NCBI RefSeq assembly: GCF_023206215.1
Contig: NZ_CP065801.1
Location: 62,001-126,000, forward strand
Direction of reading: 5' to 3'
Source: Butyrivibrio fibrisolvens
GTDB taxonomy: Bacteria; Bacillota; Clostridia; Lachnospirales; Lachnospiraceae
Length of the DNA: 64,000 nt
Below, piece after piece: positions 28,720 to 38,144 of this stretch (its first letter is position 1; each line of letters opens with the position of its first letter). A model generated the notes under the pieces. The model made no database searches. It was not told the origin of the DNA and saw only the letters and a list, made by a program, of their open reading frames with translations. A program made the position numbers and the translations under genes.

Positions 28720-29664
28720 TTATACTCTTTTACTACTGTTACTCTTTGCTCTGTAGATAAATACAAGAATTCCTGAAATAAGTAATGCTACAACACACAA
28801 AATAATACTACCTATCTGATTGATCCTATAAATATCTGTGACAGATACATTCTCAATTTCATTGGCCTGCGGCGCTGATACATTGAATGTATACGTCTGT
28901 GTTGCTGTCTGATGCTCTATTCCATCTGAATCTACGTATGTAAAATAGAAATCAACACTTTGAGTACCTGCAACTGTGAAGATAAGGTACACATCGGCTG
29001 TTTCTACAGCATTACTTGTAAGTGCACCAAGTTCCTGATACTGAGGAACAATAGTACTTCCTGACATGTGAAGTACTATATCACCAATAGATGTGTTACC
29101 GGAGTTATGGTATGTTACACCGATTCTGTTACCGGAACCTGTTGTAGCCTGTGTTGTAGCATCATAGTTATCAACAACGACAATACCACTATCAGATACA
29201 GGGATCATAACCTGGTTAATACTCTCATTGTGTGTATTAAAAGCATCTGCGTATGTAAGTTTAAGATATGCAAGAACTTCTGTAGCATTTATAGCTTCTG
29301 ATGCTATAAGTCTTATAGATATATGCTTCTCTTCATTTTCTTTAAAATATCCAAGGTATCCAACTCCTGTCTTACCATATTCAACATAGATAAGATCTTC
29401 AGGCTGAGAAAATTCAACGGATGCATTACCTACTCGCTGAGTATAACTAGTATTCTTAACTGTGATATTTAAAGTAAAAACTTCTCCGGGAGTAACATAC
29501 TCTTCTCCGTCTATGCTATATGAAGTTATCACTAATGTAGCATTATCAAGCGGCTCTGGTTCTATTGCCTTAGCATTTACACCTGCTACTGCAAATGAAA
29601 CCACAAAGATCACAACAGCTGTCAGGAAAGTAATTACAGTCTTTTTTAAATCAATTGCCTTCAT
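28720..29664 (-). CDS. Secreted, membrane-anchored protein with CARDB-like beta domains
   Basis: 314 residues. An N-terminal signal segment (ITFLTAVVIFVVSFAVAG) ends near Ala-Lys-Ala. Two beta-rich repeats follow: LVITSYSIDGEEYVTPGEVF to ASVEFSQP, and the RIGVTYHNSGNTSIGDIVLH part. Both have the N-T/N-S-G pattern of CARDB-type modules. A membrane helix (IGSIILCVVALLISGILVFIY) and a basic tail end the protein. It lies between the kinase and Wzz-like genes, overlapping the kinase stop by one base. A scaffold or adhesion role at the export site is inferred; no enzyme motif is visible. Confidence 0.65.
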   Translation of the reverse strand: MKAIDLKKTVITFLTAVVIFVVSFAVAGVNAKAIEPEPLDNATLVITSYSIDGEEYVTPGEVFTLNITVKNTSYTQRVGNASVEFSQPEDLIYVEYGKTGVGYLGYFKENEEKHISIRLIASEAINATEVLAYLKLTYADAFNTHNESINQVMIPVSDSGIVVVDNYDATTQATTGSGNRIGVTYHNSGNTSIGDIVLHMSGSTIVPQYQELGALTSNAVETADVYLIFTVAGTQSVDFYFTYVDSDGIEHQTATQTYTFNVSAPQANEIENVSVTDIYRINQIGSIILCVVALLISGILVFIYRAKSNSSKRV

Positions 29665-30470
29665 TATCTGTTTTCACCTTCCTTTGTTCCATTTTTGTTC
29701 TGAGTAAGAAGATCTATATCATTCTGAGTAAGATTGAAGTTCTTAGGAGTAGACTTGAATTTTCTTCTACGTCTTACTGTCTTTCTAAGATTCTTCTCCT
29801 CAAAGTAGTTATAATCCTTAACATTCTTTCTATACTGATATTTGTCCATTCTGTTGGCAATTATTCCGCCATTCTTATTGGCATAATCGACTAAAGCCAG
29901 CTTTGCATCAAATATCTGCTTCTTAGTAGATATATTGATACCGCCAACAAGAACATATCTGTCTACAGAAGGTATAAGAACCTTTGCATCATTTACAATA
30001 CTTATAGATGGGAGATCATATATGACAAAATCATAAGATGACTTGAAATCATCGCAAAGAGCTTCCATTTTCTCACTGCAAAGAAGTCTTACGGGTGTAT
30101 TATATCTTTCACCTGATGCAATGTAGCTCAGATTCTCATATGTAGTATTACAAATAATATCTGATTCCTTTACATTATCTTCAGTAAGATATGTTGCAAG
30201 ATCCATACCTGCAGGAGCGCTTATTCTTTTGAACTCATTTCCTTTTCTAAAATCGCAATCTACGAAAAGAGTCTTCCAGCCAGCTTCTGATAAAGCTATA
30301 GCTATTCCAAGTGCTACAGTAGTAGTACCTACTCCGCTTCCAATACCTGTAAAAAGAAATGAACTTGCCTTATATTCACGCTTCATCTCATAGATGCCAA
30401 CAACTATACGGTCAATAGCTTCATTTACGGCATAAGTTTCATTCCCGTACAACTCTAAAACTTTTTCTTC
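29664..30470 (-). CDS. CpsD/CapB-like BY-kinase family ATPase with an altered P-loop
   Basis: About 268 residues from the ATG at 30470, preceded by GGGGAAGGAA. The fold is that of bacterial tyrosine kinases: a Walker A region GIGSGVGTTT (43-52), Walker A' LFVDCDFRKG, and a Walker B strand FVIYDLPS. The P-loop Lys expected at residue 50 is Thr, so ordinary phosphate transfer is doubtful. A Tyr cluster lies in KYQYRKNVKDYNYF near the C-terminus. It is the first gene of the exopolysaccharide operon. It may be a regulatory partner of the Wzz-like protein or an inactive homologue. Confidence 0.75.
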   Translation of the reverse strand, partial: EEKVLELYGNETYAVNEAIDRIVVGIYEMKREYKASSFLFTGIGSGVGTTTVALGIAIALSEAGWKTLFVDCDFRKGNEFKRISAPAGMDLATYLTEDNVKESDIICNTTYENLSYIASGERYNTPVRLLCSEKMEALCDDFKSSYDFVIYDLPSISIVNDAKVLIPSVDRYVLVGGINISTKKQIFDAKLALVDYANKNGGIIANRMDKYQYRKNVKDYNYFEEKNLRKTVRRRRKFKSTPKNFNLTQNDIDLLTQNKNGTKEGENR

Positions 30471-30542
30471 CATGCTTTTCCTTCCCCTGTGAGCTAAACG
30501 TTTATAGCCCACAATATTTCCATGTTACAACAAACCTTATCT

Positions 30543-30571
30543 AATATATACAAATCTATTATTATGGTCAA
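30543..30571 (-). promoter_or_regulatory. Promoter of the exopolysaccharide operon
   Basis: On the - strand TTGACC (30566-30571), 17 bases, TATATT (30543-30548), about 70 bases before the kinase-like gene. Confidence 0.65.
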
Positions 30572-30602
30572 GAAATCTTACAATGTTGAAAGCCAATTGA
30601 CC

Positions 30603-30635
30603 AAAAAAATAACCGGCAGAGAAAATCTGCCGGTT
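30603..30635 (-). terminator. Terminator just upstream of the exopolysaccharide promoter
   Basis: AACCGGCAGA(N5)TCTGCCGGTT, a perfect 10-bp stem at 30611-30635, followed on the - strand by a T run. It lies before the promoter and would stop read-through from the IS110 side. Confidence 0.8.
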
Positions 30636-30750
30636 ATACAAAATCAAAATTATTATGATTAAAAAATTCCCAATAAAACCTGCTAACAAATGTCAATAGA
30701 GAAACGGCTTATTTTTAAGTGTTTTCAATTTCACCATTTTAAGCATCACA

Positions 30751-30780
30751 AAAGGGCTGGATGAATAGTCCAGCCTTCTT
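30751..30780 (-). terminator. Terminator-like hairpin behind the IS110 transposase
   Basis: GGCTGGA(N7)TCCAGCC with TTTT on the - strand, starting 16 bases past the transposase stop. The stem is shorter than that of the neighbouring terminator. Confidence 0.6.
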
Positions 30781-30795
30781 ATAACCTGTGGATAC

Positions 30796-31998
30796 TTATT
30801 TGTAGACCGCGGTTACTCTCGCATAATATATACGTAGAAATTTATTCAATCCCGCTATTTTAGCGTGTTTTTTGCACTTTCCCTCATTTTCTTTCTTGAT
30901 TATATAATTATATACAGCAGCATCTTTGGGTGCCGGATGACTCTTAAGTACCCTCATTACTTCATATCCTACTTTTCGTAAAGTTGATGACCCTCTCTTT
31001 GTCATCCTTCGATTTGTGCCCACAAATTGTCCTGACTCGTAAGGTGGTGGATCTATACCGGCACAGGCAATGAGAGCTTTTGCACTATGAAGTTTTCTTA
31101 CATCTCCTATTTCTGCAATTAGTTTTGGTGCTAGCACATCCCCAACACCACCCATTTCTCTAACTGTAGAGTATTCTGGTAAGGACTTAGCAAGAAGCTG
31201 CATTCGTGCTAATATAGTAGCCAAGGAGCTATCTATAGCCCTTAATACTGATACTGCTTCCTGTACTAACATTTTGGTCGATGGGGTACTGGAAGATAGT
31301 GTAGGAATACCACCGGATGCTAATTCATAGACTTCTTCAGCTTTGGATCTGCTCCGGTGATATTTCTTTTCTTTTGCCCAGAGAAGGTACTCATCTGTGA
31401 ACTTTTCAAGACTCATGGAAGTAATTACATCATAATGCCAGAACTTTTCCACAAAATCGCTTAACTTGTCCTTGTTGTTTGATTCGTTCCAGCTATTAAA
31501 CTTTTTCTTGATTCCAGGCATGACATAATCGAGGATATGAGTTAATTCTTGTAAAGCCTTAACATGGAGTTCCATATAGTACCTATATCTGCGCCCTAGC
31601 AGCTTCAACTCAGCATATACCTCTTCGGCACCTTCATACTTTTGGAGCTTAAACCACTTTTCAATTCCATAATTAGCAATCATGATCGAATCAAGTTTGT
31701 CAGTTTTTACACCCCTAAAGTTGTTATCCTTTGCGAATGACTTCATCACAAAAGGATTTACTACAGATACGAAATAGCCTTTCTCTGTAAGATAAGTCAA
31801 TACTGGCAAGTGATAGACGCCCGTTGCTTCCATGACTATACGTATTTCACCATCTAACTTCTGGAGAATACTATCGAGTCCATCTAGCTCCTTCTCTACA
31901 TGTTGCATTTCAAAAGGACTGCACACTATTTCTCCATACGGCTTAAGTATGCAGACAGTGCTTTTTCCTTTTGATACATCAATTCCAACACTAATCAT
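30796..31998 (-). CDS. IS110-family transposase (DEDD recombinase)
   Basis: About 400 residues from the ATG at 31998 with GGAGGAGG upstream. The N-terminal RuvC-like domain shows MISVGIDVSKG (first Asp), MEATGVYH (Glu) and RGVKTDKLDS (Asp pair). The C-terminal Tnp_20 region has REMGGVGDVLAPKLIAEIG, then AGIDPPPYESGQF and KRGSSTLRK, where the catalytic Ser is expected. The gene is full length. Members integrate without classic terminal inverted repeats and, in recent work, use a bridge RNA made from the element's own non-coding end. The element sits between the polysaccharide operon and the dehydrogenase gene. Confidence 0.9.
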   Translation of the reverse strand: MISVGIDVSKGKSTVCILKPYGEIVCSPFEMQHVEKELDGLDSILQKLDGEIRIVMEATGVYHLPVLTYLTEKGYFVSVVNPFVMKSFAKDNNFRGVKTDKLDSIMIANYGIEKWFKLQKYEGAEEVYAELKLLGRRYRYYMELHVKALQELTHILDYVMPGIKKKFNSWNESNNKDKLSDFVEKFWHYDVITSMSLEKFTDEYLLWAKEKKYHRSRSKAEEVYELASGGIPTLSSSTPSTKMLVQEAVSVLRAIDSSLATILARMQLLAKSLPEYSTVREMGGVGDVLAPKLIAEIGDVRKLHSAKALIACAGIDPPPYESGQFVGTNRRMTKRGSSTLRKVGYEVMRVLKSHPAPKDAAVYNYIIKKENEGKCKKHAKIAGLNKFLRIYYARVTAVYK

Positions 31999-32265
31999 TC
32001 TGAACCTCCTCCAACTGTAAATAGTAATTGTTCCAGCCACACTTATTACCATTCAGTTTAGTTGGTTACACGGGTGTTTCTCCCTACCTGCTTAAGCGAA
32101 TGCTTATAATAAGGGGTTGGTTAACGGTTTTATTGACGGATGCAATGATCCAAAAAAGCACACGTCAGACCAATTACTCCCCTTATTATAAAAAAATAAG
32201 TGCAGATGTCAGAGTTAATTACTCTCTAACAACTACACTTTTATGGTACTAAATAAATCCCCTCT
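31999..32265 (-). ncRNA. Candidate IS110 non-coding end / bridge RNA region
   Basis: About 265 bases upstream of the transposase with no gene but strong structure. TTATAATAAGGGG (32104-32116) pairs perfectly with CCCCTTATTATAA (32179-32191). A second imperfect stem runs from AAGTG to CACTT at about 32198-32241. In IS110-group elements the guide RNA comes from this side; element ends are not defined here. It is structure plus position, not an RNA match. Confidence 0.4.
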
Positions 32266-32290
32266 TTAAATGCATAGTGTCTCCCAAACA

Positions 32291-32659
32291 CTACATCTCA
32301 ACAATATGATATCCCTCCGAACTAAATGCAAGCACCAATTCCTGAATAAGCTCATCATCACTTTCATATTTAGCAAGAGCTTTGTTCGACGGAGGATATA
32401 TTTTTTTATTTCTCTTAAAATCATGCAAGCTAAGTAAATGGCTGATAACAAATCTGTCTTTTCTGATATAACGTACAAAAAAATAAATATCATGAGATAT
32501 CAACCATCTGTACATTTCTTCTTTTGTGCTAATTTCCTTTTTGACATTTCTTTCAAAAAAAGCTAACAGCTTCTCATCATCCTCATTACAGAGAATAACG
32601 TTAAATAAGGTGTTACCATATAAATACTTCTTGTTATACGACTCGTTCAATACGCACAC
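32291..32659 (-). CDS. Hypothetical protein, about 122 residues
   Basis: A small soluble protein starting at a GTG (32659), with AGAAAGG close upstream; the start is uncertain. It is rich in charged and aromatic residues with no membrane segment or metal motif. I do not recognise the family. It stands alone between the IS110 element and a long intergenic region, so it may be a remnant of disrupted DNA. Confidence 0.5.
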   Translation of the reverse strand: MCVLNESYNKKYLYGNTLFNVILCNEDDEKLLAFFERNVKKEISTKEEMYRWLISHDIYFFVRYIRKDRFVISHLLSLHDFKRNKKIYPPSNKALAKYESDDELIQELVLAFSSEGYHIVEM

Positions 32660-33479
32660 ACCCTTTCTGCGGGTATTACCACGAATTTTTCTAACGTCCT
32701 TATTTTACCAAAAAAAGCATTTATTAAAAATGTACAAATTAGACAATTTTAAAATATTAATATAGCACAAAAGCCTCTTGATTTTTTAGTTTGAGCATGA
32801 ACGTTATTGCGATTTCTTAAGTATAATGCATGAAAACAGTTATATCTTCAGCATTTATCACTGCTTAGAGCAATTAGCATATTTGCCCACTTTCTTTTGG
32901 TCATTTTTAACCTCATGTCGCGAGCAAAGCGAGTGACTAATGGTTCAAATTGGTGGAGCTCGCGACACCAATTTGGGTTTGAAAGTGGAACACTTTCAAA
33001 CTTAACTTAACGTCATAAGAAAAACAATTTGCCAGTAGTTCCAAATTAATTGAACTCGTGATATCAATTTAGCTTTAAATAAGTATTTTCAAATTCAACC
33101 TCTTGTCACAAGCAAAATATGCGGCTAATAAGTTCCAATTGTAAACAAGCTAAAAATAATATCTGGCCGTGATATGTTATTGCAGATAACATTTATTGTA
33201 TTTTTAAAATTATAATTGCACTTTTTATAATATAATGTTATTGTAAATTATGTAATTTATATCAGCGATTGTTATTTATGATAACATCTGATAAAAATTA
33301 CAAGAATTTTCAAATTTATTATCAAAACTATTGAACAAGTTTAGTGGAGCTAATGTATATTTTAAATCATATGACTTATCTTTGAATAAGTCAGTAACAC
33401 TTATAAGCTCCCCGAATTGGAGTAGCGAGCTCTGCCAATATCAAACAATAAAACACTCGCAGAAAGATGTGAAATAATT
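32660..33479. other. 820-base intergenic region with hairpin repeats
   Basis: No gene seen. 32909-33140 holds the dispersed repeat. Around 33210-33300 is a very AT-rich stretch that could carry the promoter of the dehydrogenase gene, but I cannot choose one. The leader ends with GAAAGATGTGAAATAATT before the ATG. Confidence 0.5.
32909..33140. repeat. Dispersed hairpin repeat, one good and two decayed tandem copies
   Basis: Copy one: AACCTCATGTCGCGAGC, then the stem CAAATTGGTG(N10)CACCAATTTG. Two decayed copies start near 33001 and 33097 (AACCTCTTGTCACAAGC). It is the same family as 18741-18905 and 40966-41005. Confidence 0.65.
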
Positions 33480-34958
33480 ATGAAGAAAATATCACAAGAA
33501 AATCTTGCAAACACAATCATTACCAGCCGTAAGTCACTTAACATGACTCAGGCACAGCTTTCAGAAGCCACAGGCATCAACCGCACAATGCTAAGCCACC
33601 TTGAATCCGGTGAATACATGCCTTCTATACCTCAGCTTGAAGCACTTTCTGAAACACTCAAATTCGATATTACAGATCTTTTCGAAGAAACAGATGACAC
33701 AAACTCTCTTCCAAAAGCATCTCCCAAGAATATCGCAGTTGCAGGAACTGGATATGTAGGCCTTTCACTTGCCACTCTTCTGGCTCAGCACAACCACGTA
33801 ACAGCTGTAGATATCATTCCTGAGAAAGTCGAGATGCTCAACAACAAGAAATCCCCTATCCAGGACGATTATATCGAGAAATATCTTGCAGAAAAAGAGC
33901 TTGATCTTACAGCTACAACAGATGGCGCTGCAGCTTACAAGGATGCTGATTTTGTCATAATCGCAGCACCAACCAACTATGATGCAAAGAAGAACTATTT
34001 TGACACGTCAGCTGTTGAGTCTGTAATCGAACTCGTAATGAGCGTAAATCCTAATGCTGTAATGGTGATCAAATCCACCATTCCTGTTGGTTACACAGTG
34101 TCTGTCAGAAAGAAATACAACACAGATAAGATCATATTCAGCCCTGAGTTCCTTCGTGAATCCAAAGCTTTGTACGATAATCTCTATCCTTCACGTATTA
34201 TCGTAAGTACAGATTCTAATAACGCATCTCTTGATAAGGCAGCCCACGAATTTGCAGCACTCCTTCAGGAAGGCGCTATCAAAAAGAATATCGATACATT
34301 GTTCATGGGCTTTACAGAAGCAGAAGCTGTAAAACTTTTTGCTAATACATATCTTGCACTTAGAGTATCTTATTTCAACGAGCTTGATACCTATGCTGAA
34401 TCCAAGGATCTCAATACAAAACAGATAATAAGCGGCGTATGCCTTGATCCTCGTATCGGAACTCATTATAACAATCCATCCTTTGGCTATGGTGGATATT
34501 GCCTCCCTAAGGATACCAAGCAGCTTCTTGCAAACTATCAGGACGTTCCTGAAAACCTTATAGAAGCTATCGTAGAATCAAACCGCACAAGAAAAGACTT
34601 CATCGCAGACAGAGTTCTCGATATCGCTGGAGCTTATGGTAACTCTGAGTCATTCTCAAAATCAAAAGAACATGAAGTAGTAGTTGGTGTATACAGACTT
34701 ACAATGAAGTCTAATTCTGACAACTTCCGCCAGTCATCTATTCAGGGAATCATGAAGAGAATCAAGGCAAAAGGCGCTAAGGTTGTGATCTACGAACCGA
34801 CTCTTGAAGATGGATCAACATTCTTTGGTAGTGAGGTTGTCAACGATCTTGATAAATTCAAGAAGATAAGCCATTCTATCATCGCTAATCGCTATAACAG
34901 CTGCCTTGATGATGTTAAAGAAAAGGTTTATACAAGAGATTTGTTCCAGAGAGACTGA
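33480..34958 (+). CDS. ugd: UDP-glucose/nucleotide-sugar 6-dehydrogenase with N-terminal XRE-type HTH domain
   Basis: 492 residues. Residues 10-65 form a helix-turn-helix of the Cro/C1 type ([38 protein letters not shown]). A short linker leads to a complete dehydrogenase: [12 protein letters not shown] (NAD site, 86-96), [18 protein letters not shown], and [10 protein letters not shown] with catalytic Cys341. The dehydrogenase oxidises UDP-glucose, or a related sugar nucleotide, to the uronate for polysaccharide synthesis. The HTH suggests it also binds DNA, perhaps its own leader or the nearby operon. Ordinary Ugd proteins start at the Rossmann motif, so the fusion is unusual. The frame is continuous and both parts share codon use. 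A strong terminator follows. Confidence 0.85.
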   Translation: MKKISQENLANTIITSRKSLNMTQAQLSEATGINRTMLSHLESGEYMPSIPQLEALSETLKFDITDLFEETDDTNSLPKASPKNIAVAGTGYVGLSLATLLAQHNHVTAVDIIPEKVEMLNNKKSPIQDDYIEKYLAEKELDLTATTDGAAAYKDADFVIIAAPTNYDAKKNYFDTSAVESVIELVMSVNPNAVMVIKSTIPVGYTVSVRKKYNTDKIIFSPEFLRESKALYDNLYPSRIIVSTDSNNASLDKAAHEFAALLQEGAIKKNIDTLFMGFTEAEAVKLFANTYLALRVSYFNELDTYAESKDLNTKQIISGVCLDPRIGTHYNNPSFGYGGYCLPKDTKQLLANYQDVPENLIEAIVESNRTRKDFIADRVLDIAGAYGNSESFSKSKEHEVVVGVYRLTMKSNSDNFRQSSIQGIMKRIKAKGAKVVIYEPTLEDGSTFFGSEVVNDLDKFKKISHSIIANRYNSCLDDVKEKVYTRDLFQRD

Positions 34959-34968
34959 TAATTATCGA

Positions 34969-35003
34969 TAAAAAGCCTTGGCTACGGTAGCCAAGGCTTT
35001 TTA
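34969..35003. terminator. Bidirectional terminator after ugd
   Basis: AAAAAGCCTTGGCTA(CGG)TAGCCAAGGCTTTTT, a 15-bp perfect stem, with A and T runs on both sides. It lies between convergent genes. Confidence 0.9.
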
Positions 35004-35024
35004 TATATACTGCAACATACAAAC

Positions 35025-35783
35025 TTACTTACTTCTCAGATAAAGAGCTATCGACAAAAGTCCTACAGTCTGCAGAGCATGGAATATAACGGATGTCCAT
35101 ACTATCCCCATAGTCCTGCCTGCAAGAGTTATAGTATTCATCTGCATTACTGCAAATGCCAGAACAAATGCTCCCATTAGAACAAGCGCAACTACCTTAA
35201 GATTTCTGTCCTTTATAAATATACCTGTAGCAAATATAGCAATTATTATCGCCATCGTCATACCCATATATTTAAAACCATGTGTTACGTTATAAATAGC
35301 GATAAAATCAGCAGATGCCATATCTAATGTCGATAGGGACAACATAGTGATAAAACGCTGATACATGGCACCGCCCATCTCCTGTAACAGGCTCATTCCA
35401 ACAAGAACAAAAGCCCATATCTGAAGAAGCTGGAATGTTGAATATGATGATAGAATAGATACCCCGCCTGGATTAAACTCTTCTTGAAGCTTGGCCATCT
35501 CCAGATAGTCATCTTTGGAAACAACAGACCTTGCTCTGTTGAGCCTTCCATAAGCATTCGCAAATACAAGAAATGTAAGAAAAATCCTAATGCCTGCAAC
35601 AATATTACCAGAGACAGCTATATCCCTATTTAACATATCCGGAGATCCCACTATCAACTTACCAAGTATAAGCCGTACAATGCCCATTATCAAAGCTTCT
35701 GCAAAATTGACTATCGCAGTCTGTATCAAAGCATCCGTTAAAACATGGTTCTTCTTGCTTATGTACACAGTTATATCCCCCAT
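35025..35783 (-). CDS. Hypothetical integral membrane protein
   Basis: 252 residues with about six hydrophobic segments; a charged region near residues 80-105 (LNRARSVVSKDDYLEMAKLQ) is the main cytosolic loop. I see no transporter or enzyme motif. A monocistronic gene with AAGGAC before the ATG, lying between ugd and the hydrogenase maturation genes. Function unknown. Confidence 0.6.
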   Translation of the reverse strand: MGDITVYISKKNHVLTDALIQTAIVNFAEALIMGIVRLILGKLIVGSPDMLNRDIAVSGNIVAGIRIFLTFLVFANAYGRLNRARSVVSKDDYLEMAKLQEEFNPGGVSILSSYSTFQLLQIWAFVLVGMSLLQEMGGAMYQRFITMLSLSTLDMASADFIAIYNVTHGFKYMGMTMAIIIAIFATGIFIKDRNLKVVALVLMGAFVLAFAVMQMNTITLAGRTMGIVWTSVIFHALQTVGLLSIALYLRSK

Positions 35784-35856
35784 ACGTCCTTATGTCTTAT
35801 AATCTATTATAATACGTTATTATGTCATGAAGAAATCGTTATCCGGTAAAACCACA

Positions 35857-35900
35857 ATAAAAAAATTCATTCCCGAAAATTAATTCAGAAATGAATTTTA
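35857..35900 (-). terminator. Terminator after the ech-hyp operon
   Basis: On the - strand AAAATTCATT pairs with AATGAATTTT (35862-35871 with 35890-35899) and runs into T residues. It lies about 95 bases past the hypE stop. Confidence 0.65.
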
Positions 35901-35994
35901 TCGCCATCACCTTATCCAGTGTACTGTCTCATTCACGTTTAACCAGATTACTGGTCGATGAACTTATCTTCATCGCCAAAATTTTTGACAATGA

Positions 35995-36990
35995 CTAGCA
36001 GATCCTTGGAAGTCCTTCTCCTTGTAAAATGTCTAAAGAACGCTTTCCGCCTATCTTTGTTTTTAATATAACTTGCCCGGGAGCGTCTTCTTTTACTTCA
36101 CCTATGATAGCAGCATCTTGACCGTATTTACTGTTTTTTATAACTTCCAGAGCTCTATCTGCATCCTCTCTATCAACAATAGCGATAAGTTTACCTTCAT
36201 TGCCCATATATATAGGATCAAGTCCAAGAAGACCACAAAAGTCCCTGACAACCTGCTTTACAGGAATATCTTCATCCTTAACATAGAAAGTCTTGCCTGA
36301 TGCAGTTGCAAGCTCCTTCATAACAGTTCCAAGGCCGCCTCTGGTAATATCTCGTAGCGTATGCACTTTAATATTCTCTATCAAAAGATTCCTGACCATC
36401 TCTACTAGTGGAGCATTATCACTGGTGACGTTGGTGTCAATTTCCATTCTTTCTGAAAGTATAGCCGCATGATGATCCCCCATTGTACCGGATACAATAA
36501 TGACATCTCCGTCACATGCGTTAGATGCCTTTATATCAACATTGTCAGAAACAATTCCTACTCCTGCAGTATTAATATAAAACTCTCCATCACCATTGAC
36601 CACCTTGGTATCGCCTGCTACAATCTGTACTCCTGCTTCTCTTGCTGTCTCTGCCATAGAGTGAACAATCCTTTTTAGAAGGTCGATCTTAACTCCTTCT
36701 TCAAGAATAAATCCGCATGTGATGTACTTAGGGACTGCCCCTCTCATGAGAAGATCATTGACAGTTCCGCATATACATAATCTGCCAATATCTCCGCCTT
36801 TAAACTCAGGAGGTGTTACGACAAAGCTGTCAGTAGTAATAGCAATCCTGCCACCCCCAGTCACAACCGCGCTATCTTCCATCTGGTCAAGCGTATCATT
36901 TCTAAATTCACTGGCAAATATTTCATTTATAAGTTCTGAAGTGGCACTTCCGCCGCTTCCATGTACCATTGTGATCACATCCTGTTGCAT
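35995..36990 (-). CDS. hypE: Hydrogenase maturation protein HypE
   Basis: 331 residues, the usual length. HypE dehydrates the carbamoyl group on its C-terminal Cys to make the cyanide ligands of the [NiFe] site. Visible are MVHGSGGSATSELI at the start, AGDTKVVNGDGEF for ATP, and the ending GLPRIC with the essential last Cys. GAGGAAG precedes the ATG. It is the last gene of the ech-hyp operon, about 110 bases after hypD. Confidence 0.95.
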   Translation of the reverse strand: MQQDVITMVHGSGGSATSELINEIFASEFRNDTLDQMEDSAVVTGGGRIAITTDSFVVTPPEFKGGDIGRLCICGTVNDLLMRGAVPKYITCGFILEEGVKIDLLKRIVHSMAETAREAGVQIVAGDTKVVNGDGEFYINTAGVGIVSDNVDIKASNACDGDVIIVSGTMGDHHAAILSERMEIDTNVTSDNAPLVEMVRNLLIENIKVHTLRDITRGGLGTVMKELATASGKTFYVKDEDIPVKQVVRDFCGLLGLDPIYMGNEGKLIAIVDREDADRALEVIKNSKYGQDAAIIGEVKEDAPGQVILKTKIGGKRSLDILQGEGLPRIC

Positions 36991-37098
36991 TTCACTTCCT
37001 CTTTTTTATTTAAAAATTTGACTACTGAATCATTGTCTCACAGAATCTACAGCTAGTGCAGATTTTGGAAGGTACATACAATAAGGCACTACTAATTT

Positions 37099-38142
37099 TC
37101 AGTCATGTCTATTATTAGCATAGTAAGTAAAACATCCACCTTCTGTAGATACCATGCAGGCCCCCTGTGGCGTCATTGGAGTACAAACCTTACCATAAAG
37201 GGGGCATTCGTATGGCTTCTTTAAACCCATGAGTACCTTATCACAGCTGCACGCAGGGTTGATCTTCTTATCACTTACAAGATCATAACTTCCTGCATCA
37301 AAACTCATATACTCTTTTTTTAGAACCATTCCTGAATTCTCAACAATCCCCATTCCGCGCCAGATAGCGTCTTTTTTCTCAAAAAAAGTATTAATAAGTT
37401 CCTGTGCCTTGAGATTCCCTTCTTCCTTAACAACTGACGGATAGAAATTCATGACTTTGCCCTGACCATATGCATTAACAATACCATACAAAGCTATTAG
37501 AATCTGTTCGCCGGAAAAACCTGCAACGCCAAAAGGAATCTGGTATTTAGATGCTATATTTTCAAAACAGTGTATTCCTGTTACGACAGATACATGCCCA
37601 GGTGCCAGAAAACCGTTAATAGGCGCTCCTTTATCACAAAGCCAGGTGATTACTTCCGGCATAGTCTTAAGAGCCGTAAGCAGTTTAACATTATCTATAT
37701 GCTCTTCAATAAGAGTCTGCATTAGAAGTGCATAAACCGGCATAGTCGTTTCAAATCCAACAGCTGCAAATATAAAAGTGGTCTCCGGTTCACTTTGGGC
37801 CATCGCGACAATATCCATGGGACTATATACCATGGCAACTCTCCCGCCCTGTCCCTTGATAACAGACAGACTCTTACTAGATCCCGGAACTCTGATAAGA
37901 TCACCAAATGTTACAACACAGGTACCCGGCTCCATAGCCAGTTCCAATAAACGGTCCACATACGAAGATGGTGTAACACATACAGGGCATCCTGGCCCTG
38001 ATATCAGATGTATATTAGGAGAAAGAAGTCCCGGTATCCCATTTTTGGCAATTGCACCGGTATGGCTTCCGCATACTTCCATGATATTCATTTCAGGCCC
38101 GTCATAGGATCCCAGATAGTCAATAATCTTGTTTAAATCCAT
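37099..38142 (-). CDS. hypD: Hydrogenase maturation protein HypD
   Basis: 347 residues. An iron-sulfur scaffold that with HypC holds the Fe(CN)2CO unit. VCGSHTGAI, ISGPGCPVCVTP, FAAVGFETTMP and the C-terminal CSCDKVLMG...CPLYGKVC cysteine cluster are all present. Two bases separate it from hypC, so the pair is translated together. Confidence 0.95.
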   Translation of the reverse strand: MDLNKIIDYLGSYDGPEMNIMEVCGSHTGAIAKNGIPGLLSPNIHLISGPGCPVCVTPSSYVDRLLELAMEPGTCVVTFGDLIRVPGSSKSLSVIKGQGGRVAMVYSPMDIVAMAQSEPETTFIFAAVGFETTMPVYALLMQTLIEEHIDNVKLLTALKTMPEVITWLCDKGAPINGFLAPGHVSVVTGIHCFENIASKYQIPFGVAGFSGEQILIALYGIVNAYGQGKVMNFYPSVVKEEGNLKAQELINTFFEKKDAIWRGMGIVENSGMVLKKEYMSFDAGSYDLVSDKKINPACSCDKVLMGLKKPYECPLYGKVCTPMTPQGACMVSTEGGCFTYYANNRHD

Positions 38143-38144
38143 GA

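Noticed and set aside
32028..32252. 74-residue + strand frame upstream of the transposase
   Set aside because: It crosses the structured non-coding flank of the IS110 element and has no ribosome site.
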